Assembly (NCBI GenBank): GCA_051201675.1
Contig: CP179212.1
Location: 62,001 to 126,000 of the forward strand
Direction of reading: 5' to 3'
Source of the DNA: HTCC2207 sp002685195
GTDB lineage: Bacteria; Pseudomonadota; Gammaproteobacteria; Pseudomonadales; Porticoccaceae
DNA: 64,000 bases
Shown here in pieces: positions 1 to 8,391 of this stretch (positions are counted from its first letter, which is position 1; each line of letters starts with the position of its first letter). Both the position numbers and the translations under genes were made by a program. Under the pieces are notes generated by a model. That model did not search any database and had not been told where the DNA came from. It saw nothing but the letters and a program-made list of their open reading frames with translations.

Positions 1-23
1 TTAAAAGTGGGTGCTTGAGAGAT

Positions 24-50
24 TAATCGACAGGTATTTTTAAATCTTTA
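24..50 (-). promoter_or_regulatory. Sigma-28 (FliA)-type promoter reading out of the left edge
   Basis: On the minus strand the -35-like octamer TAAAGATT is followed by exactly 11 bases and the -10-like octamer GTCGATTA. The flagellar sigma-28 consensus is TAAAGTTT-N11-GCCGATAA. The 16 bases around the -10 nearly repeat the promoter of the flagellin at 242-1498. It points left, so a further late flagellar gene, perhaps a third flagellin, probably lies just outside the window. Confidence 0.55.
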
Positions 51-173
51 GCAAAGTGGCAAAAATAGTGGCATAAATTTGCCATCGATTGTTTAAAGCG
101 GAGGATTATGGCCGTTTTAAGAGGAGGGCTATCATCAATAATAAGAGTAGTTTAAGCACTACTTAACTCATAT

Positions 174-208
174 AATAAAAAACCCCAACACCAAAGGTGT
201 TGGGGTTT
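174..208 (-). terminator. Rho-independent terminator of flagellin gene 1
   Basis: A strong stem (AACCCCAACACC / GGTGTTGGGGTT with a 3-base loop) is followed on the minus strand by a T-rich tract. It lies about 35 bases past the stop of the flagellin at 242-1498. Confidence 0.85.
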
Positions 209-241
209 AAAAAAGCATAACTGCACTGGGCAGCTAAATCA

Positions 242-1498
242 TTACTTAAGTAATGCCAATACCGACTGGGCCGCTTGGTTAGCTTGAGACAACATTGCAG
301 TAGCCGCTTGTGAAATGATCTGCGTTCTTGCAAGTTCTGTTGTTTCAGCCGCATAGTCAGCATCCATGATCGCACTCTTAGCTGACATTGTGTTCTGAAC
401 ACCTGCCTGGAGAGAGTCTATTGAATACTCTAAGCTGTTGATAGCTGCACCGAAGTCAGCTCGTGCTGATGCAACACCGGCTATAGCATCATCTAATTCC
501 GAGATTGTTTCAGTTGTTTGAGCTTGACCAGCAGTTTTGAAATCAGTGAGTAACGCTCCCATAACTCCAGTCCCAGCAGCATACTGTGTAGCATTGTTAG
601 AAACGGTAACACCAGAGATAGCTGCACTCTCCGAAGATGAATCGGTCACTGAAGTTACGCTTACTACATTATACCCGCTTGTCGCAGTTTTCTGAGTAAA
701 CGTGACTCCAGTCGAACCGTTTAGCGTTGTGTCAAACTGGAATGCAGTATTGGTAGCGGCTCCTGCTGATAGCTCGTTTGTGAATGCCTGTACTAATCCC
801 GCGAGAGTAGCGCTAGTGAAACCATCAGTTACGGCGCTTCCGTTTACAGTTGACTGAGCAGCCTCCATCTCCGAGTGAGTAATGTTTACAACATTACCAT
901 CACTATCTGCAACGGATAGCGTTTTTGTCTCACCTAGAGTCCGTAACTGGGTTTGGGTAATATTTAGATCAAACTTTCCTGCAGTAGCTGATGTGGCGCC
1001 TGCGGCTAGGTTGAAATCTCCAAATGTGACAGTCACTGTATCCGCTTGGTCAGCGCCAACGGTGAATGTTTTATCGCCAAGACCATTTAACACATTGATA
1101 TTATTAAAGGTCGTATCGTCGGCCACTCTATCTATCTCCGTTGCAAGAGCTGCAAATTCTTTATTTAGGTTAGCTAGTTCTGCGGAGGAGTTAGTACTAT
1201 TTTGAGATTGCACCGCAAGTTCACGCATACGCTGAAGCATATCGCCGATCTGGTTTGCAGCACCATCAGCGGTTTGAATCATTGAAATACCATCATTTGA
1301 ATTTCTGATTGATTGACCTAGACCTCGAATCTGAGCTTCCATTTTTGATCCGATGGCAAGGCCAGCTGCATCATCAGACGCTGAGTTAATTCTCATACCT
1401 GTTGATAGACGCTCCATGGTATTTTCCATTACGCGTTGGTTGGCTTTCATCGCATTGGCAGTAATGCTTGCTGCGATATTTGTATTAATTACTGTCAT
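242..1498 (-). CDS. fliC: Flagellin (first of two)
   Basis: Structural subunit of the flagellar filament, exported through the flagellar type III system. The 418-residue protein has the flagellin layout: a conserved N-terminal coiled region (INTNIAAS at the start, then RLSTGMRINSASDDAAGLAI near residues 30-50), a variable low-complexity Thr/Ser/Ala-rich middle that would face the surface, and a conserved C-terminal helix (ARTQIISQAATAMLSQANQ) ending VLALLK. A GAGGAATT ribosome-binding site precedes the ATG. It is transcribed alone, from a sigma-28-type promoter at 1577-1603 to a terminator at 174-208. Its partner at 1822-3051 has very similar ends but a different middle and a different promoter class. 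Confidence 0.95.
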   Translation of the reverse strand: MTVINTNIAASITANAMKANQRVMENTMERLSTGMRINSASDDAAGLAIGSKMEAQIRGLGQSIRNSNDGISMIQTADGAANQIGDMLQRMRELAVQSQNSTNSSAELANLNKEFAALATEIDRVADDTTFNNINVLNGLGDKTFTVGADQADTVTVTFGDFNLAAGATSATAGKFDLNITQTQLRTLGETKTLSVADSDGNVVNITHSEMEAAQSTVNGSAVTDGFTSATLAGLVQAFTNELSAGAATNTAFQFDTTLNGSTGVTFTQKTATSGYNVVSVTSVTDSSSESAAISGVTVSNNATQYAAGTGVMGALLTDFKTAGQAQTTETISELDDAIAGVASARADFGAAINSLEYSIDSLQAGVQNTMSAKSAIMDADYAAETTELARTQIISQAATAMLSQANQAAQSVLALLK

Positions 1499-1576
1499 GT
1501 CTAATTCCTCAAAGGGTTGATAAAATTTTAAAGTGTAGTACCAAAAAACTACGTCACTAATTGATGCTCAAAGAAT

Positions 1577-1603
1577 TTATCGACAGGTATTTGTATTACT
1601 TGA
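1577..1603 (-). promoter_or_regulatory. Sigma-28 (FliA)-type promoter for flagellin 1
   Basis: On the minus strand TCAAGTAA is followed by 11 bases and GTCGATAA, close to the FliA consensus, about 80 bases before the flagellin ATG at 1498. A sigma-54 reading of the nearby GGCAC...TTGC was rejected because the GG-GC spacing is one base short. Confidence 0.7.
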
Positions 1604-1735
1604 AAGTGGCAAAAGAGTGCCGCATTTGAACTTAAAAAGACCTATTGATAGCGTATTATTTATGCCAGGACGCATCACGCTTAAATAAGTTATTGGAAAA
1701 ACTGAAGCTTATAAAATATTTAGTTTTAGGAAGCA

Positions 1736-1762
1736 CAAAAGCCCCTGACCGGGGGGCTTTTG
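1736..1762 (-). terminator. Rho-independent terminator of flagellin gene 2
   Basis: The hairpin AAAAGCCCC / GGGGCTTTT lies about 60 bases past the stop of the flagellin at 1822-3051. The A- and T-rich flanks would let it work in both directions. The 1499-1821 gap holds only this hairpin and the flagellin 1 promoter. Confidence 0.75.
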
Positions 1763-1821
1763 TTATAGGAGCTTAGTTGCGTAAGCCCTAATCTAAAATT
1801 AAGAGGTAGCTATTGGTATAT

Positions 1822-3051
1822 TTAATTGCCTAATAATTTTAAAACTGCTTGTGCCTTCTGGTTAGCCTGAGAGAGCATAGCAGTTCCTGCTTGCTGAATA
1901 ATCTGAGTACGCGCTAACTCAGTTGTCTCTGCAGCGTAGTCCGCATCTAAGATACGACTTCGAGATGCAGCATGGTTTACGGCATTATTCTCAAGGTTAT
2001 CAACCGTATGCTCTAAGCGACTTATTGCGGCACCAAGGTTAGCGCGCCGTGTATTAACAGCATCAATAGCTGAATCAACATATCCCATTGCTGTGTTTGC
2101 ATTGGCATTAGTTGTGATAGTTAAAGCGGAAGTAAAGTTTGCACCGAGATCGTTGCCGGTGGCCCCTGTCATTGCCAGCGTACCAAATTCGACGCTTAAG
2201 GTTTGATTAACGTTAGTGCCAATCTGGAAGCTAACAGTATCGGATCCGGAATTTGTAGTTCTGGTAACACCATCACCAACAGAAACAGAAGACGTAGCAT
2301 CTGTCTTACCACCTACAGTGTTAATTTTTCCAGCACCAGAAACTTCTTGTGTAAATACAATAGTATCACCAGAAACTGTTGCGTCCATTTGAGCAAATCC
2401 AGTATTAGCATCAATTGCAGTATTTAATGCAGCTGCTAATTGCGCTAATGTTGCATTTCCAAAGGTTGTTGCGCCCGCTGTTGCTATGTTGGCTTTAGTG
2501 ATGGTTAAAGTCCGCCCGTTGTCGTCAGTCAGCTCAAATGTTGCAGCATCATCCGTTCCTAGTGTTTGCAGTTGAGTGGCTGTAATAGACAGCGTATCTA
2601 CACCTAAGTTGGCACCGCCAGCTGCATTCACGTTACCATCAAGCAAAGCAGTACCATTCCAAGTAGTATAACTAACGATATTGGATACTTCATCACGTAG
2701 TTGGTTAAATTCTGCTGCGATCATGCTAATGTCATTGGCTGTATAAGTTGCTGAGCTAGCCTGAACGGTAATTTCACGCATTCTTTGAAGAATACCTGTC
2801 ATCTCTGCTAGCGCGCCATCTGCTACCTGAATCATGCCAATAGCATCATTTGCATTTCGAGCGGCTTGCTCAAGCCCATCAATATGAGTAGTCATTCTGC
2901 TGGTGATAGCTAAACCTGCTGCATCGTCACCTGCGTTGTTGATTCGCTTACCCGTAGACAAACGCTCCATTGCGTCGTTCATTAGCCGATCATTTTGCTT
3001 CAGCGCATTGGCTGAAATTGATGCGGATGTATTTGTATTAATTGTGGTCAT
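1822..3051 (-). CDS. fliC: Flagellin (second of two)
   Basis: Flagellar filament subunit of 409 residues. The N-terminus (INTNTSASISANALKQN, then RLSTGKRINNAGDDAAGLAI) and the C-terminus (ARTQIIQQAGTAMLSQANQK, ending LKLLGN) are the conserved D0/D1 regions. The central 150 or so residues are variable and rich in Thr, Asn and Ala. A GAGGT ribosome-binding site sits before the ATG. Unlike flagellin 1 it has a sigma-54-type promoter 42 bases upstream, so it may be made earlier or independently of FliA. It has its own terminator. Confidence 0.95.
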   Translation of the reverse strand: MTTINTNTSASISANALKQNDRLMNDAMERLSTGKRINNAGDDAAGLAITSRMTTHIDGLEQAARNANDAIGMIQVADGALAEMTGILQRMREITVQASSATYTANDISMIAAEFNQLRDEVSNIVSYTTWNGTALLDGNVNAAGGANLGVDTLSITATQLQTLGTDDAATFELTDDNGRTLTITKANIATAGATTFGNATLAQLAAALNTAIDANTGFAQMDATVSGDTIVFTQEVSGAGKINTVGGKTDATSSVSVGDGVTRTTNSGSDTVSFQIGTNVNQTLSVEFGTLAMTGATGNDLGANFTSALTITTNANANTAMGYVDSAIDAVNTRRANLGAAISRLEHTVDNLENNAVNHAASRSRILDADYAAETTELARTQIIQQAGTAMLSQANQKAQAVLKLLGN

Positions 3052-3092
3052 TTTCTTTTACCTCGTTAATTTAAGTCTTGCGAAGAGATAAA

Positions 3093-3108
3093 AGCAAAAG
3101 AGATGCCA
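3093..3108 (-). promoter_or_regulatory. Sigma-54 (RpoN)-type promoter for flagellin 2
   Basis: On the minus strand TGGCATCTCTTTTGCT matches the -24/-12 consensus TGGCACG-N4-TTGCA, with the required 10 bases between GG and GC. It lies 42 bases before the ATG at 3051. The region from here to 3294 holds no other recognisable feature. Confidence 0.7.
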
Positions 3109-3294
3109 ACTTTTAAAAAATCGGCAAAAATAATAATAATTTCAGCAAAATCAGTTATTTAGAAATAAATTATTTTTAATAACCCAAAGAGAGAATCGTA
3201 AAGTGGCAATTGTGGAATAACAAAATTGCCGGAATGTCAAAATTTCGGCAGTAGCGTAGAGTGTCAGATTTCTATGTAAATCAACAAAAATTAA

Positions 3295-3687
3295 TCAGTA
3301 CTTATCGTCAAATAAAATCCCCTTGAGTGACTCTAGTTGCCTTGCAATTCTTAAAACTGCATCACCTGGGATTTGTCGAATGAGCTCACCTGTACTGATA
3401 TCCGCAACGTTTACGACAAATCTTTTTGATGATTCATCAACCTGGAAGGCTAGCGTTGTGGGAATCTTTTCCAATGCTTTGTTAATTTCAACGACCGCTT
3501 GTTTAAAGGCAGCATGACTTTGATTTAGTTCATTTACCGTTGCAGCTTTGACAGAGTCGGACTCACTTTTAAGCCGTTCCGGGGGAATCGTAGGAGCTAC
3601 ACGCGCGGGTACGGCTTTTGCGGTTGGCTGTCCATTGGCCAGATTCGATGGCACGCTAGAAACTAATTTGATGTCATTGTCACTCAT
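3295..3687 (-). CDS. flaG: FlaG-family flagellar protein
   Basis: FlaG proteins are small cytoplasmic factors encoded beside flagellin genes that influence filament length. The C-terminal half has the family signature: LAFQVDESSKRFVVNVAD, then a 'TGELIRQIPGDAVLRIARQL' segment, ending in a short charged tail. The N-terminal half is low complexity and Pro/Ala-rich. I take the ATG at 3687 (MSDNDIK, 130 residues) because a TTG start 18 bases upstream has no ribosome-binding site. A very good sigma-28-type promoter lies about 100 bases upstream, so it is a separate late flagellar transcript from the flagellins. fliD, often next to flaG, is not in the window. Confidence 0.85.
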   Translation of the reverse strand: MSDNDIKLVSSVPSNLANGQPTAKAVPARVAPTIPPERLKSESDSVKAATVNELNQSHAAFKQAVVEINKALEKIPTTLAFQVDESSKRFVVNVADISTGELIRQIPGDAVLRIARQLESLKGILFDDKY

Positions 3688-3781
3688 ATTTTCACCGTTC
3701 TGCAACTTCGCGGCCTATATTGCCGGCTCGCGCAGCGCATTTTAAACTGAAGAGTCTTAGGGTTCACCCTTTCTTCAAATC

Positions 3782-3808
3782 TAATCGGCACTTGTTTTTA
3801 AAACTTTA
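3782..3808 (-). promoter_or_regulatory. Sigma-28 (FliA)-type promoter for flaG
   Basis: On the minus strand TAAAGTTT, 11 bases, then GCCGATTA. The -35 octamer is identical to consensus and the -10 differs at one base. This is the best of the three sigma-28-type sites in the window. Confidence 0.8.
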
Positions 3809-3854
3809 ATGGCTTTGTTCATTTTTGTGAGGATCGTCCATAATCTATAAAGCA

Positions 3855-3885
3855 TTGACTGTTCGCATCCGCTAGAAGGTATAAT
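3855..3885 (+). promoter_or_regulatory. Possible sigma-70 promoter of the TRAP genes
   Basis: TTGACT and TATAAT are both close to consensus, but the spacer is 19 bases, longer than the usual 16-18. It lies about 45 bases before dctQ and divergent from the flaG promoter. Confidence 0.35.
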
Positions 3886-3931
3886 CTAGACTCTAAAGAT
3901 TATCTACTCAGCCAATAGAGAAGTGGTTCCT

Positions 3932-4477
3932 TTGAAAGCTCGCCTTATTAACACTATTGAAAAATTTACCGAGCACACAGGGAGGCTTGTGTCCTGGTTA
4001 ACGGTAATTATGGTTGTTGCGGTAATAGTTGTGGTCATCACCCGTTACTTTTTACAGATGGGGTCTATAGCACTCCAGGAGTCCGTTACTTATTTGCATT
4101 GCACGGTGTTTATGCTGGGCCTTGCCTATACCCTAAAGCATGATGGCCATGTTCGTGTGGACATTTTTTATCGAGGCTATTCAGCTAAAACAAAGGCGCT
4201 GGTTAATTTTGTTGGTGGGGTTCTATTTTTGCTGCCTCTCTGCGGTCTTCTCTTTTTTGTTAGCTGGGATTATGTGTTGGCCAGCTGGGCGATTGGGGAG
4301 ACCTCAGCAGAAAACAACGGCCTACCTTTTATATATTTACTCAAAACCTTGATGCTGATGATGCCAGTACTTTTGTTCTTGCAGGGCCTGGCAGAAACAA
4401 TAAAGAATGGCCTGATGCTTTATAGCGGTGAGTCAGTATTTCAGGATGATGCAGATTCAGAGGGGCCTCGTCTCTGA
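3932..4477 (+). CDS. dctQ: TRAP transporter small permease (DctQ family)
   Basis: Small membrane subunit of a tripartite ATP-independent periplasmic transporter, which imports organic acids using the Na+ gradient. About four hydrophobic helices are visible (near residues 17-38, 45-65, 80-105 and 125-145), as usual for DctQ. A GTG start at 3923 has its purine stretch too close, so I prefer the TTG at 3932, which has AGAGAAG seven bases upstream. The stop overlaps the start of the large permease gene (TGATG), showing translational coupling. No DctP binding-protein gene lies next to it. Confidence 0.85.
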   Translation: MKARLINTIEKFTEHTGRLVSWLTVIMVVAVIVVVITRYFLQMGSIALQESVTYLHCTVFMLGLAYTLKHDGHVRVDIFYRGYSAKTKALVNFVGGVLFLLPLCGLLFFVSWDYVLASWAIGETSAENNGLPFIYLLKTLMLMMPVLLFLQGLAETIKNGLMLYSGESVFQDDADSEGPRL

Positions 4478-5841
4478 TGGTTGAATTTATACCCTTCCTA
4501 ATGTTCCTTGCCGTTTGTTTGGTGCTCATGGCAGGCTATCCGGTGGCAGCTTCTCTGGCGGGCACTGCACTTTTGTTCGCAGCGGCTGGTTCAATCACCG
4601 GCCATTTTGATTTGGCTTTTTTACAGGCGTTGCCAAATCGTTTATTTGGTACCATGGAAAATACTACCCTGATCGCCGTACCTCTGTTTATTTTGATGGG
4701 GGTAATGCTAGAGAAGTCACGCCTATCTGAAGACTTATTGGAGAGCATGGCCGACCTTTTTGGCAATTTTCGCAGCGGTTTAGGTATCTCGGTGGTTTTA
4801 GTGGGGGCTTTGTTAGCAGCAAGCACGGGTATTGTGGGTGCCACTGTGGTTACCATGGGTTTAATGTCACTGCCCACTATGTTGAAGCGAGGCTATAGTT
4901 CTTCACAGGCCACAGGGCTAATTGCGGCCACCGGTACTTTGGGTCAGATCATTCCGCCCTCTATTGCTTTGGTACTTTTGGGGGATACCCTGTCCGGTGC
5001 CTATCAGCAGGCTCAACTCAATATGGGCATATTCACACCAAAAACGGTATCCATTGGTGATCTATTTGTTGGCGCTATAGTGCCCGGATTGATATTGGTG
5101 GTTTTCTATTGTTTGTATCTGGTGACTTTTTCAAGGCCGGCGCCCATAACTCAAGATAAGACAGCGCCACTTAAAGGCAACCTGTCTCGCGCGATGAAAA
5201 ATCTTATCCCACCCATTTTTCTCATTGTTACCGTCCTGGGTTCAATCCTTGCCGGTCTTGCCACACCTACAGAGGCTGCTGGTGTGGGTGCATTTGGTGC
5301 CACGGCGTTGGCATTTCTCAAGGGACAACTGACTTGGGATAAGCTACGGGAGGTTGCGCAGACCACCACTAAGATCACGTCTATGGTGTTTTTCATCCTG
5401 ATCGGTGCCGCCGTGTTTTCATTGGTATTTCGCGGGTTTGGCGGTGAAGAAATTGTCGAGCAATTCTTTGCGAACCTCCCTGGCGGTATCGTTGCTGCGA
5501 CGTTACTGGTTATGTTGGTGATTTTTGTTTTAGGCTTTATCCTCGACTTTATAGAGATCACCTTTGTTGTGGTGCCCATAGTAGCCCCCGTGCTGTTAGC
5601 CATGGGCCTTGATCCGGTGTGGTTGGGTGTGATGATTGCAATCAACCTGCAGACATCATTTTTGACGCCGCCATTTGGTTTTGCGTTGTTCTATCTTAGA
5701 GGCGTAGCACCGGCCTCTGTAGAGACCTCAGACATGTATCGTGGTGTTATCCCGTTCATTATTTTGCAGTTACTTCTGATGTTAATGTTATCTGTCTGGC
5801 CACAGTTGGCCACATGGCTTCCGGGACTGATGTATAACTAA
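4477..5841 (+). CDS. dctM: TRAP transporter large permease (DctM family)
   Basis: Large transmembrane subunit that carries the solute across the inner membrane with Na+. At 454 residues it is slightly longer than the usual 425-440. It is almost wholly hydrophobic, with about 12 helices, and has the DctM features TGIVGATVVTMGL (near residue 128) and GQIIPPSIALVLLG (near 160), plus NLQTSFLTPPFG near the C-terminus. It overlaps dctQ by one base. The gene ends against the convergent hydrolase at 5842 with no spacer and no clear terminator. The substrate cannot be told without the missing binding protein. Confidence 0.93.
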   Translation: MVEFIPFLMFLAVCLVLMAGYPVAASLAGTALLFAAAGSITGHFDLAFLQALPNRLFGTMENTTLIAVPLFILMGVMLEKSRLSEDLLESMADLFGNFRSGLGISVVLVGALLAASTGIVGATVVTMGLMSLPTMLKRGYSSSQATGLIAATGTLGQIIPPSIALVLLGDTLSGAYQQAQLNMGIFTPKTVSIGDLFVGAIVPGLILVVFYCLYLVTFSRPAPITQDKTAPLKGNLSRAMKNLIPPIFLIVTVLGSILAGLATPTEAAGVGAFGATALAFLKGQLTWDKLREVAQTTTKITSMVFFILIGAAVFSLVFRGFGGEEIVEQFFANLPGGIVAATLLVMLVIFVLGFILDFIEITFVVVPIVAPVLLAMGLDPVWLGVMIAINLQTSFLTPPFGFALFYLRGVAPASVETSDMYRGVIPFIILQLLLMLMLSVWPQLATWLPGLMYN

Positions 5842-6795
5842 TTAAAGTTTCAACTCAGCAAAGATCTCGTTTCGTAATGCTTCTGATTCATTGACAAGGT
5901 GGTGGTTTGCAGTGTCGATAACACTTAATGATGATGATGGAAATTTGTGCTTGAATCGTTCTAAGTTGTATACCCAATCAAGTGTTTTGTCATTGTTGCC
6001 CTGGATGATATGAAGGGGAAATTGACTAATTGGCAATTGTTTAAATTCTTTGATCCACTCATCCATTGCACCAACCCAGTCAGTAGGCACTCGTCTTGGC
6101 TGCATCGGATCAGTATCTTTTAAGAAGGCCAGAAATTCTTTATCCCAGGAGCTAGGCCTAAAGACCCTCTTGATAGATTTAACAAACCAGCGAGAGAGAT
6201 GGTAAAGCAGGCGACTTTGGTTCCATCCCCAAGGCTGCAATAAAGGGGTCAGCAGGTTCAGCGTGGTAAATGGATAGCTGGAGAGAGTACTTTGATTGAG
6301 CAGATGCTTCATTAGCACGGCGCCACCCATACTTTGACCTATGCCATGCAGTGGGCCATCAAAATGAGTCTGTGCTAACTCTATCACGTCTTCCAGTGTT
6401 TCAATGTATTCAGAAAAGCTGCTAATTGAGCAGGGTGTCCCCGCAGACAAACCGTGACCCTTGGCATCAAAGCACAGGACAGTGAGCTTGCGGTGGAGAA
6501 GATCACGAATAAGATGGCCATAAAGACCGATATGGTCCATGTAGCCATGGACCAAAACAACAGTGCCTTGGCTATTAGCAGGATGCCAGGCCATAACAGC
6601 TATCTCCCCGTTTGCAGTCGTGCCTGCAGCAAGCGAGAGATCCTCTGCTGGTAAAGGAAGCTGATAAAAATGTAGATACCGAGTTAAGGCTTGGTCTGTA
6701 CCGCTACTGTTATTGGTCAGCGCACTGAACAGGGGTAAGCCATCGCGCAGAGTGCGGATGGTTCTTTGATCAAGGGTACCACGCGAGCTATCCAT
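5842..6795 (-). CDS. Alpha/beta hydrolase, lysophospholipase/monoacylglycerol lipase type
   Basis: A serine hydrolase of 317 residues in the PldB/Hydrolase_4 group. Landmarks are VVLVHGYMDHIGLYGHLI (oxyanion loop, near residue 78), FDAKGHGLS, the nucleophile elbow GIGQSMGGAV near residue 151, and a late His in DTANHHLV near residue 298. The acid residue is probably the Asp in QGNNDKTLDW. No signal peptide is seen, so it is likely cytoplasmic. It stands alone between two convergent neighbours. The natural substrate, probably a mono- or lysolipid ester, is inferred from the family only. Confidence 0.85.
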   Translation of the reverse strand: MDSSRGTLDQRTIRTLRDGLPLFSALTNNSSGTDQALTRYLHFYQLPLPAEDLSLAAGTTANGEIAVMAWHPANSQGTVVLVHGYMDHIGLYGHLIRDLLHRKLTVLCFDAKGHGLSAGTPCSISSFSEYIETLEDVIELAQTHFDGPLHGIGQSMGGAVLMKHLLNQSTLSSYPFTTLNLLTPLLQPWGWNQSRLLYHLSRWFVKSIKRVFRPSSWDKEFLAFLKDTDPMQPRRVPTDWVGAMDEWIKEFKQLPISQFPLHIIQGNNDKTLDWVYNLERFKHKFPSSSLSVIDTANHHLVNESEALRNEIFAELKL

Positions 6796-6916
6796 GTATT
6801 GTTTCCAGATTCATCTCTGTGAGGTTAAGTCAAAAGCACTGTATTGTCACAATGTTTTCACTTAAGGAGCTAACGACTGGCGTTGCGAATTTAAGAATTG
6901 CCTGGCGCAGAAAGCA

Positions 6917-6944
6917 AAAACCCCAGGCCAAGGCCTAGGGTTTT
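6917..6944 (-). terminator. Terminator after exbD
   Basis: AAAACCCCAGGCC / GGCCTAGGGTTTT with a 2-base loop and one mismatch, ending in T's on either strand, 28 bases past the exbD stop. Confidence 0.7.
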
Positions 6945-6971
6945 CGTAGTCTGGTAACGCTAAGGTGCCGG

Positions 6972-7379
6972 TTATTCGTCTGTTGATAGGGAGATGTCGT
7001 AAACCCCAGCTTCCCGAGCTTGGTCAGAAATCTTAACAAAAATTTCAGTTTTCGCCTTGGGGTGTGAGCTAATAACAACTTTCGCCTCTGGCTTTTCCGC
7101 ATGAAGGCGTTCAACGTTTGCTCTTACAGAACGAATATCAATTCGACGGCGATCCAAAGTAATTTCGTTACTTTCAGATACTCTAAACACAATATTAGTA
7201 TTCAGCGAATCAGGCGGAGGCTGATCCGAGGTCGGTGGACGGCTTACACCGAGTCCAGATTCGTTGACAAATGAGGCTGTTACAATAAAGAAAATGAGCA
7301 TGATAAAAACAACGTCAAGCATTGGTGTCATATCAATTTCGTTTTCTTCTTCTTCCCTACGTCTTTTTCCAAGCGCCAT
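6972..7379 (-). CDS. exbD: ExbD/TolR-family biopolymer transport protein
   Basis: Inner-membrane protein that works with an ExbB/TolQ proton channel to energise TonB- or Tol-type systems. The 135-residue protein has the family shape: a charged cytoplasmic start, then EIDMTPMLDVVFIMLIFFIV (residues 13-32), where the Asp of MLDVVF is the conserved proton-pathway residue, then a periplasmic domain. It has its own terminator. No exbB, tonB or tol gene is adjacent, so its partners must be elsewhere. Confidence 0.9.
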   Translation of the reverse strand: MALGKRRREEEENEIDMTPMLDVVFIMLIFFIVTASFVNESGLGVSRPPTSDQPPPDSLNTNIVFRVSESNEITLDRRRIDIRSVRANVERLHAEKPEAKVVISSHPKAKTEIFVKISDQAREAGVYDISLSTDE

Positions 7380-7563
7380 CTTTGCTCTTACCTTTGCGTA
7401 GCTAGTTTTAATCGAGTGTCGGCATTTTACTGATTTCCTGAGAAAATACTAGCATGGATAACGACAGACTTTTACACAATATATACTATTATATCGATTT
7501 AGAAACCAATTAGTGCGAACAAACAGTCACAACTGACAATCTATTTAAATAATGAGAGTTTAA

Positions 7564-8370
7564 ATGCCTGAGTTACCCGAAGTTGAAACAACCCGAAGGG
7601 GCATTACACCATGGGTTTATAATCAAAGGATCCTGCGGCTGATTATACGCCAAGGATCACTCCGCTGGCCGGTACCAGATGAGATGCCGGAATTGGTAAA
7701 AGGCCAATTAGTGGTAGGAGTTTTTAGAAGAGCTAAGTATCTGATATTGAAATTAGAACAGGGATCAATGCTTGTGCATCTTGGAATGAGTGGCAGCCTG
7801 CGTGTAGCGAAGCCAGATACTCCGTGGCGCAAGCATGACCACATTGAGTTGCAGCTGGGCAACGGTGCTACGTTGCGCTATCACGACCCTCGTCGGTTTG
7901 GCGCCTGGTTATGGAGCTCAGGCGAGCATGATCAACTTGCGCACCTTGGCCCAGAACCACTGTCTAGTGACTTTGATGGAGAGAGATTATGGCAGATGGG
8001 GAAGGGGCGAAAAATGGCGGTTAAGCCTTTTATCATGGACAACAAGATTGTTGTTGGCGTTGGTAATATCTATGCATCGGAAGCCCTATTTCGCAGCGGT
8101 ATTAGACCTAATAGAGCCGCTGGGCGTATTTCTAAAAAGCGATACTTAGTACTAGGTGAGCATATTAAAGATGTGCTTGCAGCTGCAATTGAGCAAGGGG
8201 GAACCACCCTGAGAGACTTCGTTAACAGTAGTGGGGAGCCCGGTTATTTTCAGCAAACACTCGCTGTCTATGGGCGTGGCGGCGAAGACTGTGTTGACTG
8301 TGGTGGTGTGTTAAAAGACATACGCCTAGGGCAACGCAGTTCTGTTTTTTGCCCAAATTGTCAGCGTTAG
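7564..8370 (+). CDS. mutM: Formamidopyrimidine-DNA glycosylase (Fpg/MutM)
   Basis: Base-excision repair enzyme that removes 8-oxoguanine and formamidopyrimidines and nicks the strand. It starts PELPEVETTRRGI, the invariant N-terminus whose Pro is the catalytic amine and whose Glu assists. It ends with the Fpg zinc finger (CVDCGG...CPNC, near residues 242-265). The length of 268 residues is standard. It is divergent from exbD and faces coaD, a common arrangement in gammaproteobacteria. Confidence 0.97.
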   Translation: MPELPEVETTRRGITPWVYNQRILRLIIRQGSLRWPVPDEMPELVKGQLVVGVFRRAKYLILKLEQGSMLVHLGMSGSLRVAKPDTPWRKHDHIELQLGNGATLRYHDPRRFGAWLWSSGEHDQLAHLGPEPLSSDFDGERLWQMGKGRKMAVKPFIMDNKIVVGVGNIYASEALFRSGIRPNRAAGRISKKRYLVLGEHIKDVLAAAIEQGGTTLRDFVNSSGEPGYFQQTLAVYGRGGEDCVDCGGVLKDIRLGQRSSVFCPNCQR

Positions 8371-8391
8371 GTTGTGATCAAAGCGCTAAAA

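Noticed and set aside
882..1205. Plus-strand open frame of 107 codons inside flagellin 1
   Set aside because: It is antisense to a clear flagellin and has no ribosome-binding site or family resemblance.
1600..1640. Possible sigma-54 promoter upstream of flagellin 1 (GGCAC...TTGC)
   Set aside because: Only nine bases lie between GG and GC where ten are needed, while a well-spaced sigma-28-type promoter is present.
5151..5645. Minus-strand open frame of 164 codons inside dctM
   Set aside because: Antisense shadow of a membrane-protein gene; its Thr/Ile/Pro-rich composition is what the complement of hydrophobic codons gives.
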